Positions 11,757 to 23,595 of a DNA stretch of 64,000 bases are shown here, piece by piece. The first letter of the stretch is position 1. Every line of letters begins with the position of its first letter. A program made the position numbers and the translations under genes. The notes below the pieces were generated by a model. The model was given only the letters and a program-made list of their open reading frames with translations, ran no database searches and was not told the DNA's origin. Source of the stretch: Cotesia glomerata (taxonomy: Eukaryota > Arthropoda > Insecta > Hymenoptera > Braconidae); NCBI RefSeq assembly GCF_020080835.1, contig NC_058164.1:7837666-7901665 (forward strand). The letters are read 5' to 3'.

Positions 11757-13628
11757 TGTAACACGCCCGAGTCGAAATTTGAATCGTAGATTCAACGTAA
11801 TGAACGTTCAAATCGTAGGTTGAGCGTATTAGACGTTGAAAACGTAAGATAAATGTATTCAACGTTAAAATCGTCATTTGAATGTAATGGACGTTAAAAA
11901 CGTATTTTGAACGTATCCAACGTCTTATAAATGTGAAGAGAAGATATAATGGGTGAATATTAGTAATATTTAAATTAATCAAATAACTGCACATGCATGA
12001 AACGTAAGTAGACAAAAAAAATTTTTTTTTCAGTTCTGTTAGGGAGATTTTACATTTTTTAGCTTAAATTTACCATTTTTTTGATGGAAATGCTTTACCG
12101 AAATTTTTTACCCTCGGAATGGTTTCCAAAATTATGTAAAATTTTATGAAATATCATTCATGCGATTTTATATAAAAAATGTCCTCATAAATCTGCATAT
12201 AAAATGATAACTTTTTATACAATTTTGTAAAATTTTGTACCACTGGATTTTTACAAAAGAAAATTAAAATTTTTAACTTCCCGCTAAGAAAATTAAAAAT
12301 GGGTAGTTATTTGAGTAGCTTTAATATCCGAACAAAAACAGTTTCACTGTAAAAAAAGTCGCGCCAAGTCCACGTTCATAAGACTATTAGGAAAAAAAAA
12401 AATTTTTTTTTCTTTACAAAAAGATACAAAATAATAAAATAAAAAAATCCAAGTAACCGATATGATTGTTTATGATTTTCGGAAATTAAAAAAAATTTTA
12501 TTGTAAATTTAAAAATTAAAAAAAAAATTTTAGAACGTATTTAGTATGCGTGGTTGCAAAATATTTTACTTTCAATGAAATTCGTAAAATCTATTTACTA
12601 GGACTTTAAAAAAATTGAAATACACAATGACGCACACCTAGTACGTTCTAACATTTTTTTTTTAATTTTTAAATTTACAATAAAATTTTTTTTAATTTCC
12701 GAAAATCATAAACAATCATATCGGTTACTTGGATTTTTTAATTTTTTTATTTTGTATCTTTTTGTAAAGAAAAAAAAAAAATTTTTTTTCCTAATAGTCT
12801 TATGAACGTGGACTTGGCCCGACTTTTTTACAGTGAAACTGTTTTTGTTCGGATTTTAGTATTTTTTGTAATTGTAATGAAAATTTACAATTGGTACCAA
12901 CTTAAATCTCGTGTTGACAGCATTTTTTACTGCAAACTATCCCCTTGAAGCTACAGTTTATGTAGATGTAATTCCAGTGCACCCTGGCGGCCGTAAATGT
13001 AAGCTGTGAATTACTTTTTTTAACTGTAATTGCTTATCGATAGTAGGATTACTACACATTTTTATTTTATCTAGTCTGTGGCGCTGACCTTTCTCCATAA
13101 AAAAAAAGTCAGGATCGAAATTTATGAGCGAGCTATAGTATGTGCTGATAAAATTTAATAATTTCAAGTAAATAAATTGTTATAAGTGAATATAATTAAT
13201 TAATACGGTGAAATAAATTATGAATTATTGTTATGATAAACAAATTGGGTAAAAAAGTACCGTAGAATTAAATAAAATTTCGCAGCCTCAAAAAACCGTT
13301 CTGCTTACAGTAAACACAGTCGGTAGTCTGGCGCTCCGTTTACAACGGATTTGAACGGAACTTGGCGCCAGATTCTACCGAATCTGTGGATTACTATTTT
13401 CACCCATTATTTTTTCTCTTTACATTTATAAGACGTTGGGTACGTTCACCATACGTTTTTAACGTCCATTACGTTTAAATGACGATTTTAACGTTCAATA
13501 CGTTGATCCTACGTTTTCAACGTCTAATACGCTCAACCTACGATTTTAACGTTCAGTACGTTGAATCTACGATTTAAATTTCGACTCTGAGCCGAAAATA
13601 TAGTCACAATCCAACATTTTTACTGTGT
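11757..13628. mobile_element. fold-back element with 29-bp modular arms
   Basis: The arms 11762-11956 and 13401-13595 are inverted copies of about 195 bp. Each arm is built of roughly five degenerate 29-bp units carrying CGTA..TCAACGTA..GAACGTT, so AACGT recurs at regular spacing. The outer right flank ends TTTTTACTGTGTA. Between the arms lie 375 bp of unassigned AT-rich DNA and a full 1.06 kb element of another family. The structure recalls modular Foldback/Galileo-type transposons, but the family cannot be assigned without a search. Confidence 0.7.
12330..13391. mobile_element. 1.06 kb ATCCGAACAAAAACAG element, copy 1
   Basis: Matches 55324-56390 over its whole length in the opposite orientation. 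The half 12330-12854 is itself a palindrome (ATCCGAACAAAAACAGTTTC and its complement at the two ends). The other half carries a block with GGTACCAACTTAAATCTCG and ends CCGAATCTGTGGAT. A 69-codon minus-strand ORF (12958-13167) is not kept in the second copy, so I do not call it a gene. Confidence 0.75.
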
Positions 13629-13729
13629 AAATTAGATCGTTCCTTAGTTTACTAATAATTTTAAAAAATCTAATGAAATAACTAAAAATTAACAAAAAAA
13701 ATAATTTTATCTGTTTCTAACAAATCCAG

Positions 13730-14500
13730 GGTATCACAGTGGATTTAACAACACTGAGAGCCGAATGGGAATCTCGAAGCGCAGCAAACGCCAGCGGAAA
13801 TCCTCTAAGCAGTCATTTGAGCGGTTCATTCGGTCATTTGGGCAGTTTAAACGACGGTAGCAGTGTATCAGGCTCGGGGAATGACGCTAATGAAGAGATC
13901 GACGTTGTCGGTGGATTAGATTCATGCAGCGACACCGAAAGCGAGCGGATGGACTCGGCAGCAGACGGCTCGATTGATGGGGAGAGCTATCCGAGGCTGA
14001 GTGACCAGAACGAGCCATCAGTAATGAGAATAACAACGGCAACGACACATTCGTTAAACGAGCATCAGCGGTCTAATGGATCACTTAATCTCAATCTAAA
14101 TCTGGACTTGAATCATCAGCAGGGAATCCGTCACTGGGGCTTGAGTCTTCTCGAGCGACGGAGGGAATTGGTCAGCTTGAGCGCCAATGGTCTGAGCCGT
14201 TCCACGGATAGCCCTCGCGGGTGTCTCAGCTTGTTAAGGGGCCAGGTCGTGGATGTTACCAACGACGACGAAGTCCAGAGCGGCAGCATTGATCTCTCGG
14301 TCAAGGGTCGCGACGAACGACGGAGATTGAACCCCTTTTCTATAGACAGCTTACTTGGTAATAATAATAATAATTTACGGTCAAGCACTTCTCCCCAGAA
14401 TCGCTCCTCAACTCCTTCTTCAACTTTGTCGAATGGCAGACAGTCAACCTCCCCGACTTCCCCGGCTGTGTCTCTCACAACCTCACCCTCAACGACGTAG
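13730..14500 (+). CDS. unc-4: unc-4 homeobox, last coding exon
   Basis: Starts GGT ATC ACA GTG after CAG at 13727-13729 and codes for 256 residues to TAG at 14498-14500. The opening GITVDLTTLRAEWESR is the conserved continuation of the Unc-4 family after QRKLAAK. The rest is Ser/Asn/Asp-rich and of low complexity (for example LNLNLNLDLN, and a five-Asn run coded by AAT repeats). It contains one conserved-looking island, NPFSIDSLL, at 14330-14356. FSIDSLL fits the eh1 pattern (F-x-I-x-x-L-L) through which Unc-4 proteins recruit the Groucho/UNC-37 co-repressor. Codon use is GC-richer than the flanks, as expected for a real exon. The GTG at 13739 codes Val inside the protein and is not a start. 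Confidence 0.95.
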   Translation, partial: GITVDLTTLRAEWESRSAANASGNPLSSHLSGSFGHLGSLNDGSSVSGSGNDANEEIDVVGGLDSCSDTESERMDSAADGSIDGESYPRLSDQNEPSVMRITTATTHSLNEHQRSNGSLNLNLNLDLNHQQGIRHWGLSLLERRRELVSLSANGLSRSTDSPRGCLSLLRGQVVDVTNDDEVQSGSIDLSVKGRDERRRLNPFSIDSLLGNNNNNLRSSTSPQNRSSTPSSTLSNGRQSTSPTSPAVSLTTSPSTT

Positions 14501-16850
14501 TCCCCTTCCGTCAAGTTGTATATAATTAACTTTAACGTATAAATAAACAAGTGATCAACGACAAAGATTGGAGACTGAATAATTATTATTATTATCAATA
14601 TTATTATTAGTTTTTAATTCTTTTGGACTTTGCTGGTTGATGGTTTATATGAAAATACACTACGTGGGATTAGTAGTTCTGGATTTTTTTGGGAAAAGTA
14701 ATATACACTGAAAAAAAAAAAAAAAAATGTATTCTTCTTATCAAAATACATAGTATAAAATCTTTATTTTGCTCATAATAATACCGAGTTTAGTTACAAG
14801 AGTAATACACTACATACACTGGAAAAAAAAATGAATTTGAATTAAGAAAAAAATTCTGAAGAGTTTTATTGTCTTTAATCAAGACGGAAAATTTATTTGA
14901 TTAAGAATTTTTCTACTCAATTCAAATCGATCAACTTCTTTAAAAGTATTTTCTTGATTCAAGTTAATATTTTTTGTAGTGATACCATATACTGAGGAAA
15001 ACAATACTTCTATTAAGAATTTATGCTCTTGATATTAGAGTGTATATTCTTGAAAATTTGTAAAAATGTACTTTTTTATCTGAAGAATTCGTCAAATTGA
15101 TTTAAATAATTTTTATTGAATTCGAGTAAAGCTCCTCATTTATTTGCTTATAATAATGGAAACAGATATTTATATTTTTCTGTTAAAAAATTGTTCATTT
15201 CAACAATAAACAATTGAGTTAAGAAATCCTTGTCTGAACATACTTTTTATTTTTTTTTCAGTATCGTTGAATAAAGTTTTGAAATAAATTATTTAATTAT
15301 TCACAAAATATTGTCAATAAGTTAATTAAGTGAAAGCATTAATAATCATAATTTGTTATTTAACGAAATATTTTATTTTTTATCTATTTCAACAGCCATA
15401 ATAATGAAAGAAATGTCAAAAAATAAAATTATGCTCATTTCACGTTTAGTTTGGTACGCCGACTATGCAATGATAAAAAAAATGTAATTCATTCAACAAA
15501 GTAATTCATGAACCCCAAAAAAATTTCGTAGTTTAAGAATTTTTGACTTAATTAAAAATGATCAAATTTTTCCCAATTATGGTATTGATTTAGGAATTTT
15601 TCTCTCTTGAATAAAATTTTAATATTATTATCAGTGTACTAAATCTATCACTAAAATACCATGTGTTACTAGTAGAGAAATACTGAGTTTTGTTTAATCA
15701 GAACAAGAAATATTGTCAGTAGAAAAATACTGTTTTTTAAAAATTTCATAAAATTTTAAACTGATTAATCAGTCAAAATCCTCACAAAAATTATGTTCAG
15801 CTGATTTTTTTCATTGCAAGATTGAATTTTATGCATTTCAATGTTAATTTCAAATTTACGTAAGATATCTAACAAAAAAGGAAAGTTTTTTGCTGTTAAT
15901 TAATAATAAATTTTTCCGATCTAAAGAGACTTTTATAATTATTAAATTAACGCCTTAAAAAGTGATATAAGAAAATATTTTACAGAATTGCTTACGTAAC
16001 CAGAAATTACAAAAACTTTTCATAAGCGCCATCTTATTTCTGTCATAAAAATTGATTTAAGGTAAATTGTTGTTTCACGAAGCAAAATTCGAGTATGTAA
16101 ATTTGACAAAATGTAAATATAACAGAACTATTTTTCCCCTGTAATTAAAATTAAAAAAAAAAATAAATAAATATTATCAAATTGACATATCTGAGAATTA
16201 AATAAAAAAATGTGTTTATGAATGAAACCAATCTTAGTTTTCATATAAACCAAGTAGTCAACTAGTTATTGTTTTATCGACATGTAAGTGTGCAATAATA
16301 GAGAAGGAATGAATGAGTCAAGAGTTTATTATTTAATTAAAATAAATTTATGGATTACAAGATTTAAATCTTCGAATATAATTATAAATATATATATATA
16401 TATATATAAATAATAAATATATGAGATAATTATTATAAATTAAATTAATAATTATAATAATATTAAAATTAATATTAATAAAAAAATAATAATTATAGTG
16501 AACGTAAGAGATAATAACAAACGACGAGAAATTGTATTTATAATGTAAATAGTAATTTAATTTAATTTTCGTAATGAAATAAAAGTATTCATGTATTTAG
16601 TGCATGGGTTTATATAACAATGCGAGAAATCATTATTTAAAGCAATAGAACACGAGACACATGAAGCCTGTTTTGAAAGTTTTAACAAAGTTGTTAATTT
16701 CGATCGTTAGTATGAGTGATTTGAACAAAAATAGATAATAATTGTAATAATGATATTGATTATTATATTATTAAATAAAGCAGTGAAATGTGTTGAGTTT
16801 ATAATTATATGTACGAAGACGATTGTAAAATAAATTTTTTGACATTTAAT
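14501..16850 (+). other. unc-4: unc-4 3' UTR candidate and downstream AT-rich DNA
   Basis: Follows the stop codon. AATAAA occurs at 14542-14547, only 42 bases after the stop, and again at 16774-16779 and elsewhere, so the true poly(A) site cannot be chosen from sequence. A TTGATTCAAG-family repeat lies at 14815-14987 and a TA-rich microsatellite near 16385-16410. No other gene is seen. Confidence 0.5.
14815..14987. repeat. TTGATTCAAG-family MITE-like repeat
   Basis: Begins TACACTGGAAAAAAAAATG and ends with TTCTTGATTCAAGTTAAT and a TAGTGATA-like terminus. The left part also has the GAATTAAG and TCAAGACGG blocks, giving loose palindromy. It lies about 300 bp after the unc-4 stop codon. Confidence 0.55.
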
Positions 16851-17399
16851 TCAGAAGATGCCATAGAAAAATTGAGGACATTAAAACAGATATTATTTAC
16901 CACTATATCCGTTATAAATATATTAATTTATTCTCAAAAAAAATTAAACGAAAATTAAAAAAATAAGTGCTTTGAATTGTCTTATTATTTACTCACCTCA
17001 TTCCCAGTGTAATAATTTTAAAATTTAAGGGTAACTTTTGGAATTTAATTTTTTAAGCTTAAATTAAGTCATTTTTCAAAATTTCTATTACATTTTTCAA
17101 TCATGTCATTCTTAAAATAATTTAAAAGAATAGAAAGACAAAAAAACAACAAACATAATTTCAATTTTTTAAAAGCTTTGGAAATACATCAGGTAAATAG
17201 TTCTACGATGACCAATAGGTGGCAAACAGTAGTCCTAAGTTTTCACTTGCAAAGCGGTAAATTGAGTAGTTAAAAATTGTTGTAGGTTTAACTTTTTGGT
17301 ATTTTTAGTAGGTATTATTGAAATCTAATTATTGCATTGGTTCTCATGACGGAGTTTTTGAAAAATTTTCCAAAAATATTTCGCAAAAATTTCCACTTT
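16851..17399. other. AT-rich intergenic DNA, no feature seen
   Basis: No long ORF, tRNA-like fold or terminal repeat was recognised. Confidence 0.5.
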
Positions 17400-18272
17400 T
17401 ACACAGAAAAAAAGAATTATTTGTCTCAAATAAATCAATTTATTTGAGTCGTTTTTTAAAATATTTCTTTATGACAACTATATATATTTGGTACAAGTAA
17501 ATATAACAGTTGACTTGAATTATTTTATTATTTGTCAGAAATATATCATTTATTTGTGGTAAAGATGCTAAGTTTGTCCGAAACAACGACATCTTTGGCA
17601 TTAAAACTCTCAACTACTGCTCTCATGACGTCACTTGAACGTTGAAAACAAAACTTGAATGTTTTGATTGCAACTTAAGCTACAGCAACGTTTCAAAAAA
17701 TAGTTTATTTGCATACATAATAGTGTTTGCATAAATAATATTAATTAATAACTATTTATTAATTGGGAATTAAAAAAAGTCATACCTAACCTATATGGTA
17801 AGGTGTTTAAAATATTATATTTTACGAAAACAAATATAAATTATCCTTAACCTACAATTAACACTTTCATTCAATAGAAGACACGGAAAATATTTCATTA
17901 TTCAACTAAAAGAATAAAAAATAATTTTTTTTCATTTTAAAGCCATTATAATTTCAAAAAATTGATAAAATTTTTAAAAATAATTTTTAGAATTAATTTA
18001 TTTGTTAAATAAAATTAAAAATTGGTCAAGTGACAGCTAACTTTAATGTTACAATAAATTTTAAAAGTTCATTATTGTCGTCAACTATGATTTATTTACC
18101 ACAAATAAACCATATCTCTACCATGAATAAATTATTTATTTTACGCAACTAAATCGCTCAAATATATTATATATTTACCAGAAATAAATATTTATTTGGC
18201 CATATCCAACTATCTTATATATTTGGCTCAAATAAATCTTATTTCGATCAAATATTTATTTTTTTCTGTGTA
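17400..18272. mobile_element. fold-back element, TACACAGAAAAAAA ends
   Basis: The left terminus TACACAGAAAAAAAGAATTA and the right terminus ending AATATTTATTTTTTTCTGTGTA are inverted copies 873 bp apart. Interior blocks (TTATTTGTGGTAAA and TTTACCACAAATAAA; CTCAAATAAATC on both sides) pair as well, so most of the element folds back. It contains a TGACGTCA palindrome near 17627. No transposase, so it is a non-autonomous element. Confidence 0.7.
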
Positions 18273-19999
18273 CCGTATTTCAGTGCAATAACAATTGAAT
18301 GCGATATCTAATTAAATTTCTGTAAATTGCATCTAAAAGCGTATCAAGTATGCTTTAATTTACATAATTGTATATTTTTTAAATTAAATAGTTGAGGAAT
18401 AACAGAAATTCAAATTTTTCAAAATCCTCCCAAATTGACACTTTTACTGTTTCTTTGCGAAATAACTATTGAATGCGATAACTCATAAAATTTTTGTAAA
18501 TTGCATCAAAAAGCTTATTAAATAAACTTTAATTTGCATAACTCACCATCAGTCTAGGCCAAAAATTACTCACTGTCTCTGTCTATTTAATGGAATGTTA
18601 CTCTTGCATTCGTTTTGGAAATGATTATTTTAGTAGTTGTTGGATTCACTGTGAAATCTACTTCCATTTCGGCTGGTGAACAGTCTTTTTTACTGCTACA
18701 GTTGAACATTTTTGAATATACTTTTAATTGTGGTTTTAATCATTGTTAATGGTATTTTAGTTTTAACGTTATTGTTAAAGTATTGAAATTTAATTTGAAC
18801 ACAAACAGAAATAATAATACATAGTTCCTGTTCCTGAAATCATTTTTAAGCTTATATCTAAGTTGTTTAGTTCTAATTTTGTACGACTTCTTTTATTGCA
18901 ATTTTTACAAGATTTCGTATGCATTTAATTATTGAAAATTACATTTATAAAAGGGCGAACTTTTTTTCCTGAAAAAAAATGATAAAATTTTCTGGTTATT
19001 TTATCACTAAATAAAATGTTCTTAATCGCATGTTATTAATCGCATGAGACAAAAAATCACTTTTTGCGTTATTAGCTATCAACAAATGAATAAGGTTGTT
19101 TAATAAAAATCTCTTTGTATTCGCCGTCATAATACGTAATAAATAAGCTTTTTATGAATTTTCGACATTTTTATCTAAGCATGATTCGGCGAAGCATTTT
19201 CAGATATACATTACGATTAAACCAATTAATATTTTGAACTGAATCTCTTCAATTAATTAACATAATCATAATGATCAAACATTAAAGAAGTAGCTTGCAT
19301 ATAATTAAAATTTTCTTCATAAAGAATCATGGAAAATTTTCTATAAAATAGAACAACATAATTCTGTAAAAAAGTCTCTAACCTTAACAAACAATTTTTT
19401 AGTATTTAAAATGACTAATAAAATAATTTCATTCCGAGTTATTTATTGATAATAGTAAACTTATGCAAATTGTTTTTGCTGATAATAAGATAATTTAAAG
19501 TATTATGTATAAACGTAATAACACCATTTTAAAGAGACATTAAGAAAATAATATTTTAACGTCAACTTTTAATTAAATCATTATTTAAAACTTGTTTTAC
19601 GACTTTATCAATTATTACTTATTCAAATGCATTGAGCCATCAAAATGTCGTCACACTTGTGATCACATTATTAGCAACAACATTTTAATTTGTAAATAAT
19701 ATTTTATTTTTTTTATTTTCTTACAAGTTTTTGTATATACTTGAGTTAAAGGCATAAATAAATGATTGAACTTTAACATTTTTTTATCGTGACATCTCAG
19801 AAAAATTTTTAAAATATTCATTGAAAAAAAAAAAAAAAATTATTAATTTCCAAATTTTTATTCGATCTCGCTTTCCCTTTTGTCTCGTAACTTTTTAATT
19901 AATTTTTGAAAATGATATAACAACAATAAAGCAATTTATCAAAGTGTAAAATGAACAATAGGTAAGGCTGGTTAAACAATTTGTAATTTTTTCTATTTC
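18273..19999. other. AT-rich intergenic DNA with one direct duplication
   Basis: 18281-18370 and 18455-18548 are diverged direct copies (both contain TTGAATGCGATA and GTAAATTGCATC followed by CTTTAATTTRCATAA). Otherwise AT-rich sequence with no recognised gene. Confidence 0.5.
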
Positions 20000-20540
20000 T
20001 TCATCAAAAGCATCATCAGAGAGATGAAGATACACGAGGGTACTACAGAATACCAGCAGATGAGGAGCCAAGGTAATTGAGTCCTTAACAAAGATATGCT
20101 CGTAGCTCTTGTAGAGAATAGTGCTTTAAAGCCCTTCTCACTCTCTCTAGTCTCTAGTCTCTTGTCTCTACTCGTGTCTCTTGTGTTTCACGTGTGTCCA
20201 TGTACACATGTGTGTGTGCTTACCGTCGCTTCGGGCAATAAGAGCGAGCGTATTATGTGAAATACATGTACAATATATATGGCTAATAATATTATTGCGC
20301 GGTTATGCCTTGAGCACAATGGGCCTTTGTCGTGGCGTCACAACACGGCCCGCGTAAACTCTCGATGCTGTATACTTCGCTGGCAATCGCTCTAACCCGG
20401 ACGTAAATTACAACCAGCAACTCATTGTATGCTTGTATGGAACATTCCCTTTACTGAACACCGATATGATTAATATGGCGTATTATACGGGCATGTGTGT
20501 GTGGTGTTCACATGTATGGGTAAATTTCATTACTTTTAAT
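20000..20540. other. GC-richer intergenic island with CT-rich tract
   Basis: Non-repeat sequence of balanced composition. 20138-20185 is a CTCT/TCTAGTCTCT tract, followed by CACGTG near 20190 and a CG-rich block at 20330-20410. No peptide is recognised. It could be a regulatory region or an untranslated exon. Confidence 0.3.
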
Positions 20541-22022
20541 TGAATAAATACGTCTAAAAAGGGAAATTCACTGTTTTATCTTGATAAACAATCATTTTCA
20601 ACATTTCTAAATTCACTCTGACTTTTTTAATCAATTGATGTGTTATTAATTAAATTCAATATCTAATCGATTCTTGGATTCGATACATAAAATAAAAAAT
20701 AATCTTATTATTTTTAGGTTCATAATAAGACACAGAAATGTTCAAATCTATTCTGTTTTTTATATACGCAAAAGATTTCCTATTATTCTCATTCATTCAT
20801 TACGATAATCTCTAAAAACTATTGAACTAAAAGACTTAAAATTCGGCAGGAATCTTCCTTTTGCTTTAACACAATATGCACATATATATAATTTTTTGTT
20901 ATGACCATATATATATATATATTTCAACTTTTTTTTTATTTTTTTGACATGATCTCAGTCATTCTTAAAGCTTAGAAAATGAAAAAAAAAGTTGAAATCA
21001 ATTTATTATTCAATATTTCCACGTAATGCATTCAAGTTTTAATCCTCAAATTTACAATACTATGTTTCTGCATAACTTTACCTTATTTAAAAGTTGCAAA
21101 AAACGAAAAAAAATTTTTTTTGAAATTCAAAAATTGATATTTTTGAAAAAAAAAACACCCTTCTATATTTCAGAATTTTTTAAGATGATTACTATGTATT
21201 ATACAAAAAAAAATTGAGCTAAAATTTTAACTTCGATCGTCATTTTAAACGATTTTCAAAAATTCAAAATTTGACAAATTTGGCATTTTTGAAAATTATT
21301 TTCCAAAATATTTTTTTTTTTCAATAACCCCAAGTGTCCCCTTTTAAACAAACAAAAGGACATTCCTATATCTACAATAGCGTTCGAGATATAACAAAAA
21401 CAAAATAGAAAAACTGAAAAAATTGCAAAATTTTGAATTTGCATATCTTTTGAAAAAAATTTTTTTATTGTTTTTCTTTTGGCAGAACTTCGTTTTATGA
21501 TAAACGAAAACTTCTGATAAAAATTTGTCCAAATCGAAAGAGATCGATTCCAACTATTTGTCGATCTGACATGGAATGACCCAATTGCCAATTATTTCTT
21601 TAAATTTCGAAATTTAGTCATTTTTAAATGGCTGTAACTAGTCTTTTTGTAGAGATAATCATACTTTGTCTTAGAGTTTTGTAAAGCTCAAAGACTCTAC
21701 TTTAAGAATATAAAATCGTTTTTTGTGAAAAATTGCGTAAATTATGTGTAGATTCAATTTAAAACAAAAAAGAATTTTTCCCATGTTAATTAAATGGGAA
21801 ACTAACATAAAAAAAGCAACCCCTTAGAGTTGAGCTATAGGGCTCGTGTTTGGTGAGAATTTTTTTTTATATCAAATAGAAACATTTGAGAGGGTAAGAG
21901 TTAAAAAAAAAAAATTTTAAAGTTTTTTTGAATCACCCTAATATATATATATCCTAATATTGAAATCGGTCATATCAGAAGATATCAAGCCTGATGTGCT
22001 TATGTATGGGCATTTTAAGATA
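20541..22022. repeat. AT-rich DNA with a decayed dispersed repeat
   Basis: From about 21000 to 21950 the sequence has simple, poly(A/T)-interrupted blocks and ends AGTTTTTTTGAATCACCCTA, which looks like the terminus of a dispersed element. The 111-codon minus-strand ORF here (21256-21591) is low-complexity Lys/Phe-rich and not credible as a gene. No second copy is in the window. Confidence 0.35.
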
Positions 22023-22378
22023 TCCTTTATTCAAAAGTTGATGTGACGTTTTCATTGTTGTCACTTTTCGTTGCTATGGTGATCACTTTGGCAACGGTTA
22101 CACAGTAAAAATTTTGCGTCAAAGCGTCAAAAATTTTGTGTTAAAAATTTTATGTTGAATATTTAACACTTTTTGTGTTAATTTAACACAACATTTTTGA
22201 CGCAATGACGTAAAATTTTGTACTATAGCAACGGTTACTATAGCAACGGTTACTATAGCAACGGTTACCATGGCAATGGTTAAATATTAATGAGTAAAAT
22301 TTGTAAAAATATTGATTAATTAAATTGTCAATGATAAACATTTTGACGTAAGTGCGCAAAGCACGTTCAATTTTCTAG
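22023..22378 (+). mobile_element. Helitron-like non-autonomous element, copy 1
   Basis: Begins TCCTTTATTCAAAAGTTGAT directly after A and ends with a small hairpin (GTGC-gcaaa-GCAC), a short spacer and CTAG followed by T. These are the Helitron rules: 5' TC, 3' hairpin plus CTRR, insertion between A and T, and no target duplication. The interior has three RFX X-box-like 14-mers (22234, 22249, 22264) at 15-bp spacing. A MITE of the CACAGTAAAAA family has inserted at 22101. Copy 2 is at 60953-61261. Confidence 0.65.
22101..22222. mobile_element. CACAGTAAAAA/GCGTCA MITE nested in Helitron-like element
   Basis: 122-bp palindrome starting CACAGTAAAAATTTTGCGTC, with GTGTTAAAAATTTTATG and a degenerate right end (TTTTGTAC). 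It is flanked by TA on both sides and sits within the X-box repeat of the host element. Confidence 0.75.
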
Positions 22379-23595
22379 TATTATAAATTTTGATTAAGCC
22401 ATATATGAGCGTATCAGACCACATCATAATTTTTTTTTTGACGTGAATTATCTTTTATTATGAGCTGTATAGAGCATCGACGCCAAGTCAGTCGGTTTAA
22501 AAAATTTTGATTTTTAATTTTCTCAATTGTTTTAGAAATCATAAAACCCACCCAAGCAAATTTGGGGATTTTTTTATGGTCCATTTAAAAAATATCAAAT
22601 AATCAAAAAAATCGCTCTTCTTTCGGTTTTTGACTCTTAACTTTTCTCATAATAGTCTTATCAGAAATGTTTTATTGTTTTTAAAATTTTCTTTTGTTAC
22701 ATGCTTTTTAGAGAAAAAAAATAAAAAGTTATACACGAAATGTTAATGATGTGTTTTTGAGATACTTGTAGGTAAAAGACAACATGCACAATTTTTGAAA
22801 ATATTTTTAATCAAATTTATTCATTCGAACAAATCAGAAAATTGTCAAATGTTTACTAATTAGCGCATAATCAAAAGTTCAAACACTGTAAATGAAATTA
22901 AAAAAAGAATGATATCGAATAAGAAATAGGTATACATAAAAAATAAATAATATTTTTGATCTCCGGATATTTAATCCAGAGCGCATATATGTAGGTGGTA
23001 CCACCCGAGCAGGTCCTGTCGGAGATCAAGACTCTCGATAGTGGATCTGGGAAATATCCTCTGGGAAATATCGGTATCGACAGTCGATCGAGCACAAATG
23101 GTTTATGCGAGCTCGCGACCTCCGACCCGTTGTAATAACTGCGCACAAGCCCCCAACGATCCTAACCAGCTTTAACATCATCTGCTCGTTCATCTGTAAG
23201 ATCGAACTGGATCTCCTTAACTTTGATCACGAACCATTCGGGCTGGCCTCTCCCTCAAGTTATAAATCTTCTATAAACTGTTTCACAAAACTTCAACTAA
23301 AACAAAACAGTCTAAATCATCATCATTATTATTATACAAATAATAATAACAAAATAATTCATATGTAAATTGACTGTAGAATTATTCGCGTATGAAATGT
23401 TTTACCGGCTGCTGAAGTTGTCTTTAAATATTTATAAATTTTTATCATTAACGCAAAAAGAGGTACATTAAAAAAATGTAGATTCTCACTCACTGGAAAT
23501 TTATAATTTTTAATTGAAAAAAAATTTTTTTTCCATACACGCTCAGTAACTTCAATTTTGAAGCACTGGGCATCCGTACAAATACTGATTTTTAG
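22379..23595. other. intergenic DNA with a GC-richer patch
   Basis: 22400-22960 is AT-rich with a TATATGAGCGTATCAG motif of the dispersed TATATGG-type repeat. 22970-23300 is GC-richer and carries open frames on both strands that do not resemble known proteins. No gene is called. Confidence 0.4.

Larger units (their letters stand above)
9746..13729 (+). other. unc-4: unc-4 last intron (4 kb), mostly fold-back repeats
   Basis: Starts GTACGT and ends CAAATCCAG at 13729. About 9800-9826 is a poly(T) run. From about 10620 to 13628 nearly everything belongs to recognisable repeats: a TTGATTCAAG-family piece, a MITE, a long hairpin, and a two-arm element with another 1.06 kb element inside. 9900-10600 is AT-rich with nothing recognised. 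Confidence 0.85.

Noticed and set aside
12958..13167. 69-codon ORF in the 1.06 kb element
   Set aside because: The equivalent region of the second copy (55324-56390) does not keep the frame.
14131..14598. 155-codon minus-strand ORF
   Set aside because: Antisense to the unc-4 last exon; open only because of codon use on the coding strand.
21256..21591. 111-codon minus-strand ORF
   Set aside because: Lies in a poly(A/T)-rich dispersed repeat; low-complexity peptide.
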